The notes beneath the pieces were generated by a model, which worked only from the letters and a program-made list of their open reading frames with translations, was not told the DNA's origin and did no database searches. Positions 1 through 8,332 of a stretch of DNA of 19,440 nt are shown in pieces. The stretch is taken from NCBI GenBank assembly GCA_035550775.1, contig DASZOO010000187.1:1-19440 (forward strand), read 5' to 3'. Within the stretch, counting starts at the first letter, position 1. Each line of letters begins with the position of its first letter. Origin of the DNA: JAOUEA01 sp035550775. Lineage in GTDB: Bacteria; Actinomycetota; UBA4738; HRBIN12. Both the position numbers and the translations under genes were made by a program.

Positions 1-954
1 GAGCGGCCGCACGAGGCCGGCCGCGATCGGATCGGGCTCGCCGACGCCGGTCGCATCGATCGAGAGATCGTGCGTGAGGCGGTCGGCCCGCTCGCGCACG
101 CGGATCGCGGTGAGCCACATGTCCCGCTCGGGCAGCCAGCCCATCCGTGAGTCGGAACGCAGGTCGGACATCAGCTGATCCGACGCCGGCTCGCTCGCGC
201 GCAGCAGGAGCCCGGTCCCTTCGCCGTCGTCGGGGCCGACCACCTGGGGCAGCATCGACGGCTCGGCGTCGGTCAGCAGGAAGACGTCGGCTTCCACGAT
301 CTCGATGCCCTGGCGTCCGAGCCCCAGGATGCGCAGCGGCACCCACGGCTTCGGCGTCGGGATCACCACGTGGATCGGGGTGCCCTCGCCCACCTGCAAG
401 CCCTGGTCCCCGGCGCGTTCCGCGTTGAACCGGGCCGCGAGGAAGATCGGGCTCCGCTCGGCGTAGAACTCGAGCACCTCGGGGGCGTCGGGCGGCAGGA
501 AGAACCCGTGCTCGGTCGCCCAGGTGCCGACGGCCTGGGCGCCGCCTTCCAGCACCGTGATGTCGAGCGCGTCGATCTCGGCCTCGAGCAGCACCGTCGC
601 GCTGTCGGCGGCCACCCCCCCGGCGGCGGCTGCCTCGAGCACCGGCGGCTCGACCTCGAGCTGCAGGCGCTGAAGGGTCCAGTCCCCGCCCTTCACGACC
701 TTCGTCGGCACGCCGGGCAGCGGCACGATCGAGCCGATCTCCTCGCCCTCGCCCGCGAACGAGAACGATGTGACGTAGTGCTCCACCCCCCGGTGGTAGG
801 CCGCGAGCGTCGTCGTGCGCACGAGGTTGATCGTGCCGTTCGGCGCGACGAGCCCGCCGCACGCGAAGGCGGGCGTGGCGATCAGGACGACGAGGGCGAC
901 GCTCGTGGCCACGATCGTGCGGCGACGGCGTCGTGCATGCCGGGTGCGTGCCAT
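1..954 (-). CDS. Secreted DUF2330-domain protein (partial, C-terminus off the window)
   Basis: The reading frame is open from an ATG at 954 to the left edge (318 codons, no stop), so the C-terminus is missing. The N-terminus has an Arg/His-rich stretch (RTRHARRRR), a hydrophobic core and a cleavage-like ATPAFA, followed by CGG at residues 31-33. A cysteine directly after the signal peptide, followed by a mature domain with a passage such as GEGEEIGSIVPLPGVPTKV, is what I know from DUF2330 proteins, a family of exported bacterial proteins of unknown function. An AAAGGGG stretch just upstream can serve as ribosome binding site. The gene is divergent from hpaE and shares a 163-base intergenic region with it, but nothing links it functionally to the catabolic genes. 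Family assignment is by recall of the motif pattern; the role is unknown. Confidence 0.75.
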   Translation of the reverse strand, partial: MARTRHARRRRRTIVATSVALVVLIATPAFACGGLVAPNGTINLVRTTTLAAYHRGVEHYVTSFSFAGEGEEIGSIVPLPGVPTKVVKGGDWTLQRLQLEVEPPVLEAAAAGGVAADSATVLLEAEIDALDITVLEGGAQAVGTWATEHGFFLPPDAPEVLEFYAERSPIFLAARFNAERAGDQGLQVGEGTPIHVVIPTPKPWVPLRILGLGRQGIEIVEADVFLLTDAEPSMLPQVVGPDDGEGTGLLLRASEPASDQLMSDLRSDSRMGWLPERDMWLTAIRVRERADRLTHDLSIDATGVGEPDPIAAGLVRPL

Positions 955-1039
955 GGGAGCCCCTTTCGGTCGGGCGAGCTGCGATGGGGCTCCGACGACT
1001 CGACCCGGCCGCGCGGTTCCCAGGTCGCGCGAGGTCGTC

Positions 1040-1068
1040 TTGACAGGTTCCCCTGCCGCCCATACCGT
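1040..1068 (+). promoter_or_regulatory. Sigma70-type promoter of the hpaED operon
   Basis: A perfect -35 box TTGACA (1040-1045), a 17-base spacer and a -10 box TACCGT (1063-1068, TAnnnT type) predict a transcription start near 1075, about 40 bases before the start region of hpaE. It is the best consensus promoter in the window and lies in the gap between the divergent DUF2330 and hpaE genes. Confidence 0.7.
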
Positions 1069-1081
1069 TCGGACCCGAACG
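1066..1081. promoter_or_regulatory. Palindromic operator candidate over the hpaE -10 box and start site
   Basis: CGTTCGGACCCGAACG is a perfect inverted repeat (7-base arms CGTTCGG and CCGAACG, 2-base centre). It overlaps the end of the -10 box and covers the predicted transcription start, the classic place for a repressor. On the minus strand it begins GTCGTTCGG, the same 9 bases found in the elements upstream of the two P450 genes (12747-12769 and 18168-18190). The regulator is not identified; the only regulator gene in the window is the MarR at 9947-10504. Confidence 0.55.
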
Positions 1082-1117
1082 ACATGCCGGCGGTCTCCGC
1101 ACGCGTGGGAGGGGGGC

Positions 1118-2572
1118 ACGACGAGCCGCACCGTCGTCGAAGGCATCGAGGTCTCGACCGATCACTGGATCGGAGGGGCGCGCGTGCCGTCGGACGAGAC
1201 GTTCACCGACGTCTCGCCGATCGACGAGCAGCCGATCGCCGACGTCGCGCGCGGCGGGAGCGGCGAGGCGCATCGGGCGGTGGCCGCGGCGCGCGAAGGC
1301 GCGGCCGCGTGGGGCGCGATGCCGCCGAAGGAGCGCGCCGACGTGCTCCACCGCGTCGCCGACGGCGTCGAGGCGCGCGTGCCCGAGCTCGCGGCGGTCG
1401 AGACCCGCGACAACGGCTCCCTGCTGCGTTCGATGCGGAACTCCGTGATGCCACGGGTGGCGCGGAACTTCCGCTTCTTCGCCGACCAGCTGCTCGCGCT
1501 CGAGACGGGCACCAAGGGCTATGAGGGCTTCGTCGAGCGGGTCGCCTGGGACCCGAGCGGCGTCACGGTTGTGATCACCCCGTGGAACGCTCCGCTGATG
1601 CTCGCGACCTGGCGTGTCGCCCCGGCGCTCGCGGCCGGCAACGCGGTCGTGCTGAAGCCGCCGGAGTGGGCGCCGCTCACCGCCTCGATGCTCGCCGACA
1701 TCGCGCGCGAGGCCGGGCTCCCCGATGGCGCCTTCAACGTGCTGCAAGGCATCGGCGAGGAAGCCGGCGCCGCGCTCACCGCGCACCCGGGCGTCGACCG
1801 CATCGCGTTCACCGGCAGCGTCGCGACCGGCAAGCTCGTCGCCCAGGCGGCCGGTGTGAACCTCACGCCCGTCTCGCTCGAGCTCGGCGGCAAGTCGCCG
1901 TTCGTGGCCTTCGCCGACGCCGACCTCGACGCGGTCGTCCAGCAGGCCGTGAACCAGTTCGACAACGCGGGGCAGGTGTGCCTCGCGGGTACGCGGCTCA
2001 TCGTGGAGCGCTCGATGCACGATGCGTTCCTCGAGCGGTTCGTCGAGGCGGCCGGCGCGATCGTGCAGGGCGATCCTCGCGACGAGGCCACCGACATCGG
2101 TCCGCAGATCACGCGTCAGCACTTCGAGCGCGTCGACGGGTTCGTGCGGCGGGCGGTCGACGACGGCGCCCGCGTGGTGTTCGGCGGCGGCCCGAACGAG
2201 GACCTCGGCGGCCTCTACTACCGGCCGACGCTGTTCGCCGAGGCGCCCGAGGGCTCGGAGATCCTCACGCAGGAGGTCTTCGGTCCGGTGCTCACGCTGC
2301 AGACGTTCGAGACCGAGGACGAGGCGATCGAGCTCGCGAACGGCACCGACTACGGTCTCGCCGCCATCCTCTACACGGGCAACGAGGCCCGGGCCGACCG
2401 TGTGAGCTCCGCGCTCGTGGCGGGCACGGTCTGGGTGAACTGCTTCTTCGTGCGCGACCTCGCCGCGCCGTTCGGGGGAGCGCGTGGTTCCGGCATCGGC
2501 CGCGAGGGCGGCCCCTGGAGCTTCGACTTCTACGCGGACGTGAAGAACGTCTGCACCGCACCGTGGAGCTAG
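1118..2572 (+). CDS. hpaE: 5-carboxymethyl-2-hydroxymuconate semialdehyde dehydrogenase (HpaE-like aldehyde dehydrogenase)
   Basis: NAD(P)-dependent aldehyde dehydrogenase that should oxidise the semialdehyde made by HpaD in homoprotocatechuate degradation; cytosolic. The catalytic Glu lies in LELGGKSP (about residue 255) and the catalytic Cys in NAGQVCLAGTR (about 288). The C-terminal block FVRDLAAPFGG...GREGG...KNVC closely follows E. coli HpaE as I remember it and is more specific than the general ALDH signature. The start is a problem. The conserved DHWIGG strand lies upstream of the first well-placed canonical start (GTG at 1184, with GGAGG seven bases before it). No in-frame ATG, GTG or TTG fits between the promoter and DHWIGG. 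I place the start at an ACG (1118), five bases after a GGAGG, giving about 484 residues, the usual HpaE length. hpaD follows after 26 bases. Another semialdehyde substrate is possible. Confidence 0.85.
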   Translation, partial: TTSRTVVEGIEVSTDHWIGGARVPSDETFTDVSPIDEQPIADVARGGSGEAHRAVAAAREGAAAWGAMPPKERADVLHRVADGVEARVPELAAVETRDNGSLLRSMRNSVMPRVARNFRFFADQLLALETGTKGYEGFVERVAWDPSGVTVVITPWNAPLMLATWRVAPALAAGNAVVLKPPEWAPLTASMLADIAREAGLPDGAFNVLQGIGEEAGAALTAHPGVDRIAFTGSVATGKLVAQAAGVNLTPVSLELGGKSPFVAFADADLDAVVQQAVNQFDNAGQVCLAGTRLIVERSMHDAFLERFVEAAGAIVQGDPRDEATDIGPQITRQHFERVDGFVRRAVDDGARVVFGGGPNEDLGGLYYRPTLFAEAPEGSEILTQEVFGPVLTLQTFETEDEAIELANGTDYGLAAILYTGNEARADRVSSALVAGTVWVNCFFVRDLAAPFGGARGSGIGREGGPWSFDFYADVKNVCTAPWS

Positions 2573-2598
2573 ACGGATGGATCAGGAGGAGGACGCAG

Positions 2599-3492
2599 AT
2601 GGGTGAAGTCGTCGGCGCGGCCCTTGTGGCCCACGTCCCCACGATCATGCTTCCCGAGGAGACCCGTCGGGAGATCAACGATGGCAACGAGATCACCCTC
2701 GTACCCGGACTACACCGCATGAAGTCGGAGTGCCTCGACCGACTGCAGCCCGACACGGTGGTCGTGTTCGACACGCATTGGGAGTCGACGTTCGAGCACA
2801 TCGTCACGGCCCAGGAACGACGGCACGGGAAGTTCACGAGCCACGAGCTTCCCCGGGGCATGGCCGGCATCCCCTACGACATGCCGGGGGACCCAGATCT
2901 CGCGAAGGGTATCGCGGCGCAGGCCGACGGGCGCGACGACTGCTGGATCCTGGCTTGTGACGACCCGTACCTGCCGATCTTCTACGGCACGGTCAACATC
3001 TGGACGTTCCTCGGTGATCCCGCCACCCGATGGATCAGCGTCGCGATCAACCAGACCTGCACCACCGAGGACTTCCTGCTGTTCGGGCAGCTGATCGGCG
3101 ACGCGATCGCTCAGAGCGACCGCCGCGTGGTGCTGCTCGCGTCGGGTGGCATGACCCACCGGTTCTACCCGTTCCGCGAGCTGCGGCAGCACGAGAGCTC
3201 GAAGGCGCCCGAGAACATCCTGCATCTCGAGAGCTACGAAGCCGATCAGCACGTGCTCTCGATGTTCGCCAAGGGCGACCACGCCGGCGTGATCGATTGG
3301 ATGCCGGAGTACCGGAAGGCGGCGCCCGAGGGGCACTTCGGGCACTACCTGATGATGGCCTCGGCCCTCGGTGGCGCGCGGTGCCAGGCGCCGGGGGAGC
3401 TGTTCAGCGAGTACGAAGCCTCCGTCGGCACTGGCCAGGTGCACGTTTGGTTCGAGCGCCCGGCCGACGGCTGGACCGGTTCGGGGGCCTAG
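2599..3492 (+). CDS. hpaD: 3,4-dihydroxyphenylacetate 2,3-dioxygenase (class III extradiol, LigB superfamily)
   Basis: Ring-cleaving, probably Fe(II)-dependent dioxygenase that opens homoprotocatechuate between C2 and C3; its product feeds HpaE. The 297-residue protein carries the class III ligand pattern: His12 (ALVAHVP), His60 (FDTHWES) and Glu244 (PEGHFGHY), with a probable catalytic His187 in SGGMTHRF. Passages such as TSHELPRGM and the C-terminal ELFSEYEASVGTGQV match E. coli-type HpaD as I recall it. The ATG at 2599 has a strong AGGAGGAGG just upstream. It is the second gene of a two-gene operon with hpaE. The later pathway enzymes (isomerase, decarboxylase, hydratase, aldolase) are not in this window. 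A related catechol substrate cannot be excluded. Confidence 0.85.
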   Translation: MGEVVGAALVAHVPTIMLPEETRREINDGNEITLVPGLHRMKSECLDRLQPDTVVVFDTHWESTFEHIVTAQERRHGKFTSHELPRGMAGIPYDMPGDPDLAKGIAAQADGRDDCWILACDDPYLPIFYGTVNIWTFLGDPATRWISVAINQTCTTEDFLLFGQLIGDAIAQSDRRVVLLASGGMTHRFYPFRELRQHESSKAPENILHLESYEADQHVLSMFAKGDHAGVIDWMPEYRKAAPEGHFGHYLMMASALGGARCQAPGELFSEYEASVGTGQVHVWFERPADGWTGSGA

Positions 3493-3500
3493 GCCCGCGG

Positions 3501-3534
3501 TTGACGGTGGAACGCGCTGCGGTATCGCCGTCAG
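3501..3534. terminator. Possible hairpin between convergent hpaD and livM-livG genes
   Basis: TTGACGGTG (3501-3509) can pair with CGCCGTCAG (3526-3534), nine pairs including two G-T wobbles, around a 16-base loop. It lies in the 38-base gap between two convergent genes and includes the stop codon of the transporter gene. There is no T-run, so a terminator role is only suggested by position. Confidence 0.3.
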
Positions 3535-5360
3535 GCCTCGACCGTCACCCCGAGATAGGCGGCCTGGACCGCGGGGTCGGCCTGGATCTCCGCCGGGGTT
3601 CCGGTCGAGATCACGGTCCCTTGGTCGAAACAGTGGATCGTGTCACAGATCCCTGTGATGAACCCGAGATCGTGATCGATCACGACGACACCCGCACCTA
3701 CGCACTCGGCCATCCTCCGCACCTCGTCGATCATGGCGAGCGACTCGGTGTCGCTCATCCCGCTCGTCGGCTCGTCGAGCAGCATGAAGACGGGCGACAG
3801 CGCCGCGGCTCGTGCCAGCTCGAGCCGGCGGGCGTTCCCGTAGTCGAGCTCACGTGCGCGGCGGTCGCGCAGTTCCCAGAGCCCGGCGTGGGCGATGAGC
3901 TCATCGACACTGGGACGCCATCCAACCTCGCGGTGCCCCTGAGCGGAGAGTGAAGCGACCGCCACGTTCTCGCGAACGGTCAATGAGGGGAAGAGCCGCA
4001 TCGTCTGGAACGTCCTTGCCAGGCCCGCGCGAGCGATGGAGAAGGACTCCATACCGGCGATGGATCGATCCTTGAGCGTGACGGAGCCTTCATCGGGTCG
4101 GATCAGACCTGTGACGACGTTGAGGAGCGTGGTCTTACCGGCGCCGTTCGGGCCGATGATCCCCACGATATGTTGGTTCGAGGCTTCCAGGTCCGCATGG
4201 TCGAGGGCACGGAAGCCTCCGAAGTCGACCACCACGTCGGTGGCGCGGATCGTGGCCGGCGCCGGTACCGGCGCCGGGCCGGGGGCGGCGGGCCTCGGCT
4301 CCTCTGTTCGCATCCGGGACCGGAGCCAATCATCCACCTCCCGATCCTCGATCAGGCCGTTGGGCCGGAAGATCATGAACCCGACCATCGCCGCGCCCAG
4401 GACGATATCGGTGAGGCCCTCGCGGAGCACGAGGTCAAGCAGGCCGGCGCCGGACCCGCTCCCGGCGAGGGACCGGGTCAGCTCGTTGACGGCCGTGAAC
4501 ACCACGACGCCCAGCAGCGAGCCGGTGATGCTCTTGCGGCCCCCGACGATGATCATCACCAGGGTGAGGAGGGTGTAGTCGAAGAAGAACGTCGAAGGTG
4601 CCACGGTTCCGAGCTCGAAGACACGGAGGCACGCTGCGACCGAGACGATGGCGACGGATAGGAGCAGTGCGATCATCTGGCCGGGAGCCGGATCGATACC
4701 AACGGATCGGGCGGCCAGGTCGTCGTCGCGAGCAGCCTGTGCGAGGCGACCGACGCGACTGCTCTTGAAGAGCCGCGAACCGAGGATCGAGGCGAACAGC
4801 GCCACGTAGACCCAGGTGCGTCCTTCGAGCAAGACACCGATCGATAAGGAGATCCCGTTGCGACCGCCCGTGAGGTCTGCGTAGACCGTTCCAACTTCGT
4901 GGACCACGAACAGCAGAGCGAGGGTGATGACCGTGGCCGCCACCGCCCCCGATCTCGCCCCCGAGCGCACGAGCCCGAATCCGAGCAGGACCGCGACGAG
5001 CAGCGTGACGATCACGGCGACGACGGTCGCTCCGAGCGGGTGGAGCGAGATGTCGACCAGGCCCAGTGGAGCGTTCGGGAGCACTCGCTGCTTCCACTCG
5101 GTCGACATGGCGAGCAGGACGAAGGTGTAGCCGGCAATCCCGGCGAACCCGATGTGGCCGAACGACAGGATCCCGGTGTTCCCGATGAAGAGCTGGATCC
5201 CGACCACCATCATCGCGTTGATCAGCATCTGGGTGACCAAGATGTCGCGGGTGACGGAGCCGACGGATGCATAGAGCAGTCCGCCGAGCACCATGATGAG
5301 GAAGAGGGCAAGCGAACCCACGACCTGCGAGCCGACGCGGCCGGCGAGGAGGGACCGCAT
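3531..5360 (-). CDS. Fused branched-chain amino acid-type ABC permease and ATPase (LivM-LivG)
   Basis: One 609-residue protein combines two transporter parts. Residues 1 to about 340 form a multi-pass LivM-type permease: GNTGILSFGHIGFAGIAGY is the LivM signature and RPNGLIEDRE is the usual C-terminal end. A Pro/Ala-rich linker (about 350-370) leads to a complete LivG-type ATPase. That part has GPNGAGKTT (Walker A, about 402), LDYGNARRLELARA (LivG-style signature region), MLLDEPTSGM (Walker B, about 525) and VVIDHD (H-loop, about 560). No stop or frameshift separates the halves, so this looks like a true fusion. The ATG shares one base with the livH stop (TGATG), indicating translational coupling. 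It is the last gene of the transporter operon. The transported substrate is unknown; this family also carries aromatic acids, amides and urea. Confidence 0.9.
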   Translation of the reverse strand: MRSLLAGRVGSQVVGSLALFLIMVLGGLLYASVGSVTRDILVTQMLINAMMVVGIQLFIGNTGILSFGHIGFAGIAGYTFVLLAMSTEWKQRVLPNAPLGLVDISLHPLGATVVAVIVTLLVAVLLGFGLVRSGARSGAVAATVITLALLFVVHEVGTVYADLTGGRNGISLSIGVLLEGRTWVYVALFASILGSRLFKSSRVGRLAQAARDDDLAARSVGIDPAPGQMIALLLSVAIVSVAACLRVFELGTVAPSTFFFDYTLLTLVMIIVGGRKSITGSLLGVVVFTAVNELTRSLAGSGSGAGLLDLVLREGLTDIVLGAAMVGFMIFRPNGLIEDREVDDWLRSRMRTEEPRPAAPGPAPVPAPATIRATDVVVDFGGFRALDHADLEASNQHIVGIIGPNGAGKTTLLNVVTGLIRPDEGSVTLKDRSIAGMESFSIARAGLARTFQTMRLFPSLTVRENVAVASLSAQGHREVGWRPSVDELIAHAGLWELRDRRARELDYGNARRLELARAAALSPVFMLLDEPTSGMSDTESLAMIDEVRRMAECVGAGVVVIDHDLGFITGICDTIHCFDQGTVISTGTPAEIQADPAVQAAYLGVTVEA

Positions 5361-6250
5361 CAGACTCGTTCGCCGGCCTCGACCGGGATCAGACCCTGGG
5401 GGCGGAAGACGAAGAACAGACCGATGAAGGCGAAGACGACGGCGTCGGTGAGTCCGACGAGATACTCCGGCAGCCATGCCCTGAGTACGACCTCGGTGAC
5501 ACCCAGGACGAAGCCACCGAGCACCGCGCCCGATAGGCTCCCCAGGCCGCCGACGATCGCGGCGAGGATGCCCTTGAGCATCGGAGCCAGACCGACCACG
5601 GGGCGAGCCTGTCCGGTGCGCATGAGGTAGAAGACCGCGGCGACGCCGGCGAGGGCCCCCGCCACGATGAAGGCCTGGCGGATCACTCGGTTGCTCCTGA
5701 CTCCCATCAGTCGAGCGGCGTCGAAGTCCTCGGCCGCCGCTCGCAGCGAGGTCCCGAACATCGTTCGCCGGAGCACGTATGCCGTCACGGCGAGGGAGAT
5801 CGCCGTCGTGCCGATCGTGACCACATCGATGACGCCGACGTTGAGGTCCCCCACCTGCCAGACGCGATCGGCCCACTCCGGTCGCGGGAAGCTCCGAACC
5901 GTCGCCCCCGCGTACATCACGAAGAACGCTTGCACGACGAAGACCACGCCGAACGAGGTAAGGAGCATCGTGAAGTCCTCGGTGCCACGGACCCATCGAA
6001 ACGCCACGAACTCGATCACCACGGAGATGGCGATCGCGCCGAGGAAGACGAGGATCGCCGTGACCCACCAGCTCAACTCCATCTCCACGAGGGACGCATA
6101 CGCGATGTAGGCGCCGACCGTGACGGTCTCGCCATGGGCGAAGTTCAGGAGGTGCATCACGCCGAAGATGAGAGCGATCCCGAGCGCCAGCAGGGCGTAG
6201 ATCGAGCCTCGGCCCAGCCCGTCGATGAGGGTCTGAACGAGGTCAGTCAT
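5360..6250 (-). CDS. livH: Branched-chain amino acid-type ABC transporter permease LivH
   Basis: Inner-membrane permease of 296 residues that should pair with the LivM half of the next protein to form the channel. The N-terminal GLGRGSIYALLALGIALIFG and the MHLLNFAHGE loop are LivH hallmarks, and the C-terminus FFVFRPQGLIPVE is the usual family end. Several hydrophobic spans are evident along the chain. The ATG at 6250 overlaps the livF stop in an ATGA (6247-6250), and its own TGA shares a base with the next ATG, so the three cistrons are tightly coupled. The order livF-livH-livMG places the second ATPase first, which differs from the common E. coli order. Confidence 0.92.
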   Translation of the reverse strand: MTDLVQTLIDGLGRGSIYALLALGIALIFGVMHLLNFAHGETVTVGAYIAYASLVEMELSWWVTAILVFLGAIAISVVIEFVAFRWVRGTEDFTMLLTSFGVVFVVQAFFVMYAGATVRSFPRPEWADRVWQVGDLNVGVIDVVTIGTTAISLAVTAYVLRRTMFGTSLRAAAEDFDAARLMGVRSNRVIRQAFIVAGALAGVAAVFYLMRTGQARPVVGLAPMLKGILAAIVGGLGSLSGAVLGGFVLGVTEVVLRAWLPEYLVGLTDAVVFAFIGLFFVFRPQGLIPVEAGERV

Positions 6251-6966
6251 CGCCTTCGCCCCCTCGGTCTGCCGACGAAGACATCGAACAGGTCGTCGCG
6301 CTGAAGCAGATCGCTCGCTCTGCCCTGGGCGACGATCTCGTGGGTCCGAAGGACGTACGCGCGGTCGGCGACCTGGAGGAGCCGAGTCGCGTTCTGCTCG
6401 ACGACCAAGAGGGTCTTCCCCTCCCGCCGCAGGCGGTCCACCAGGCCGAAGATGAGATCGACGAGCATCGGAGCCAGGCCGAGGGACGGCTCGTCCATCA
6501 AGATGATCCTGGGGTTGCTCATCAGTGCCCGAGCGACCGCGAGCTGTTGGGCCTCGCCACCCGACAGGAACCCTGCCCTCGTCTCCCACTTCCGTCCCAG
6601 GACCGGGAAGAGGTCGACACACTCGTCCATCAGTCGCGCTCGTTCCTTGGCCCCGACCGAGACTCCGCCGATCTTCAGGTTCTCGGCGACCGACATCTGC
6701 GAGAACAATCGCCGGTGCTCCGGGACGAGTGCGAGCCCCAGACGCAGCATCGCGTCGGGGCTCGATCCAGCGACGCGCTCCCCGTTCAGATAGATGTCAC
6801 CTTCGGCAGGTCGGAGGAGACCAGCAACCGAGTTGAGGAGGGTGGTCTTGCCTGCTCCGTTGGGGCCGATGAGGCCGACGATCTCCTCGGCCTCGACGGA
6901 CAGGCTCACACCACGAAGCGCTGCGATCGCCCCGTACCGGGTGGTCAGGTTGTTGATCTGCAGCAC
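6247..6966 (-). CDS. livF: Branched-chain amino acid-type ABC transporter ATPase LivF
   Basis: Cytoplasmic ATPase of 239 residues and the partner of the LivG domain in the downstream fusion. It shows Walker A GPNGAGKT (34-41), LALVPEHRRLF (about 77-87; the PExRxLF pattern is typical of LivF), signature LSGGE (133-137; Glu in place of the usual Gln) and Walker B IILMDEPSLGL (from 153). The start is a GTG at 6966, because MLQINNLTTRYG is the normal LivF beginning and no in-frame ATG lies near; the ribosome binding site is weak. It begins 23 bases after the stop of the binding-protein gene, so it is probably read from the same transcript. Confidence 0.92.
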   Translation of the reverse strand: MLQINNLTTRYGAIAALRGVSLSVEAEEIVGLIGPNGAGKTTLLNSVAGLLRPAEGDIYLNGERVAGSSPDAMLRLGLALVPEHRRLFSQMSVAENLKIGGVSVGAKERARLMDECVDLFPVLGRKWETRAGFLSGGEAQQLAVARALMSNPRIILMDEPSLGLAPMLVDLIFGLVDRLRREGKTLLVVEQNATRLLQVADRAYVLRTHEIVAQGRASDLLQRDDLFDVFVGRPRGRRR

Positions 6967-6989
6967 TTCGAGGCATCCAGACGGGACCG

Positions 6990-8225
6990 CTACTCCTGCG
7001 CCACCACGAGGGTCACCTCGTCGTCGACCATCTGGAGGATGTAGACGGGCTTGTCCGGAACCCCCTCGGTGCCCGCGTATCCGATCGTGCCCGTGATCGC
7101 CTCCACGCCGGAGAGATCCGAGATCGCCTCAGCGATCGCGGCAGGGTCGGCGGAACCCGCAGCGAGGTACCCGTGGACGGCCACGGTGACGGCGTCGGCC
7201 GCGAGCGCCGAGAACTCGGGAGCGTCGCTCGGAGTGCCTGCGGCTTCGAGGGAGTCCAGGAGCGCCTGGAAACGGTTCCCGGGCTCTGCGAACCCGTGGC
7301 CCGTCCAGTAGACGCCCTCGTTGTTCTTGATGTCGGCGGCGCCGCTGGTGCCGAACGCGTCGGCCTCCAGGTACGTGAGTTCCACGTCCCGCTCCTGGAT
7401 GGCGGCGCGCATCGCATCGAGCTGTGGCGCAACCATCGCCGCGTACAGAACCTCGCTGCCATCGGCCACGCTGGCCACCTCGTTGGCTTGGGCCGCGAAG
7501 TCGACTTGCTCGAACGGCACGTAGCTCTGGTCGAGCACGACCTCGCCGCCGAGCTCCTCGAACTTCGCGGCGAACGTCTCGGGGTTGTAGCCGAAGTAGG
7601 GGCCTTCGGCGGAGAAGGTGATCGCCCGAGTGAAGCCCTGGTCGATCGCGAACTGCGCGGCCGCCTCGGCCTGCCTGGTGTCGTCGAACGTCGAGAGGAA
7701 GCTGAAGATGCTGGGGTCGGGGAGCACCGGCTCCGTCGATGACACGAACAGGACCGCGCGGGACGTGTTCACCGTCTGGAGGATCGGTGTCCCGGTGTCA
7801 GCGAAGGGCGGGCCCAGGATGACGTGCGCACCCGCGTCGATCAGGTCGGTCGTGGCACGCTTCGCGATCTCCGGGTCGCCCTGGACGTCCTCGACGACGA
7901 GCTCCACCGGAGTGCCGTCGATCCCACCCGAGCAGTTGATCAGATCGATGTAGTGAGCTGCCGCGTCGGAGCCCGGCTTGTCGGCGAACGCACCGACCTC
8001 TGAGAGGTCAGCCGCGTATCCGATGATCAGCGGGTCACCCTCAGGTGCCGGCTCGCAGGCATCGAGGTCGGCGGCGAGCACCGCGTCGACATCGAACTGC
8101 CCCCCGGTCGCCGGCGCATCGGCGCCGTCCGTCGGTTCACCTGTGTCCTCGGAGCTGCTGCATGCCGCGGCAAGCAACGCGAGCACCGCGATGGACGCGA
8201 CGACGATCGACCTCGTTGCCCTCAC
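6990..8225 (-). CDS. ABC transporter substrate-binding lipoprotein (LivJ/K type, Peripla_BP_6)
   Basis: Extracytoplasmic solute receptor of the Liv-type system, 411 residues. The start is a GTG at 8225 with GGAGG six bases upstream; this puts a hydrophobic signal peptide directly before a lipobox (LLAAAC, Cys22), followed by a Ser/Asp/Thr-rich tether. The mature part has the type I periplasmic-binding fold pattern (PLIIGYAADLSEVGAFADKPG, then ELVVEDVQGDPEIAKRATTD, then HVILGPPFADTGTPI). It is the first gene of the transporter operon and is divergent from the decarboxylase gene, sharing a 294-base intergenic region. The ligand cannot be read; a branched-chain or aromatic amino acid, or an aromatic acid, would fit the family and neighbours. 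Confidence 0.9.
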   Translation of the reverse strand: MRATRSIVVASIAVLALLAAACSSSEDTGEPTDGADAPATGGQFDVDAVLAADLDACEPAPEGDPLIIGYAADLSEVGAFADKPGSDAAAHYIDLINCSGGIDGTPVELVVEDVQGDPEIAKRATTDLIDAGAHVILGPPFADTGTPILQTVNTSRAVLFVSSTEPVLPDPSIFSFLSTFDDTRQAEAAAQFAIDQGFTRAITFSAEGPYFGYNPETFAAKFEELGGEVVLDQSYVPFEQVDFAAQANEVASVADGSEVLYAAMVAPQLDAMRAAIQERDVELTYLEADAFGTSGAADIKNNEGVYWTGHGFAEPGNRFQALLDSLEAAGTPSDAPEFSALAADAVTVAVHGYLAAGSADPAAIAEAISDLSGVEAITGTIGYAGTEGVPDKPVYILQMVDDEVTLVVAQE

Positions 8226-8332
8226 TTCAGACCTCCTCGGCTTGTGGATGACCGGGACGCAGCCGCGCCGTGGGCGCGACCCGACGAACCCATCCATGAG
8301 ATGGCTCCCGTCAGCAGTTCGACGCGATCGGA

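Noticed and set aside
953..1117. In-frame ATG at 953 as the hpaE start
   Set aside because: It lies upstream of a near-consensus promoter and would add about 55 residues with no resemblance to aldehyde dehydrogenases.
370..1524. Long plus-strand open frames across the DUF2330 gene and the start of hpaE
   Set aside because: They translate to Arg/Gly-rich low-complexity protein and are antisense or out-of-frame shadows of real genes in GC-rich DNA.
3531..5360. The LivM-LivG fusion as an artefact of a lost stop codon
   Set aside because: The linker is a long Pro/Ala-rich stretch in good coding frame with no remnant ribosome binding site or start codon at the usual LivG beginning.
3531..8225. 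Horizontal transfer of the transporter operon based on lower apparent GC
   Set aside because: Sampled lines are near 65-68% GC against far higher values in part of hpaE, but hpaD and the P450 give similar low values, so there is no clear boundary.
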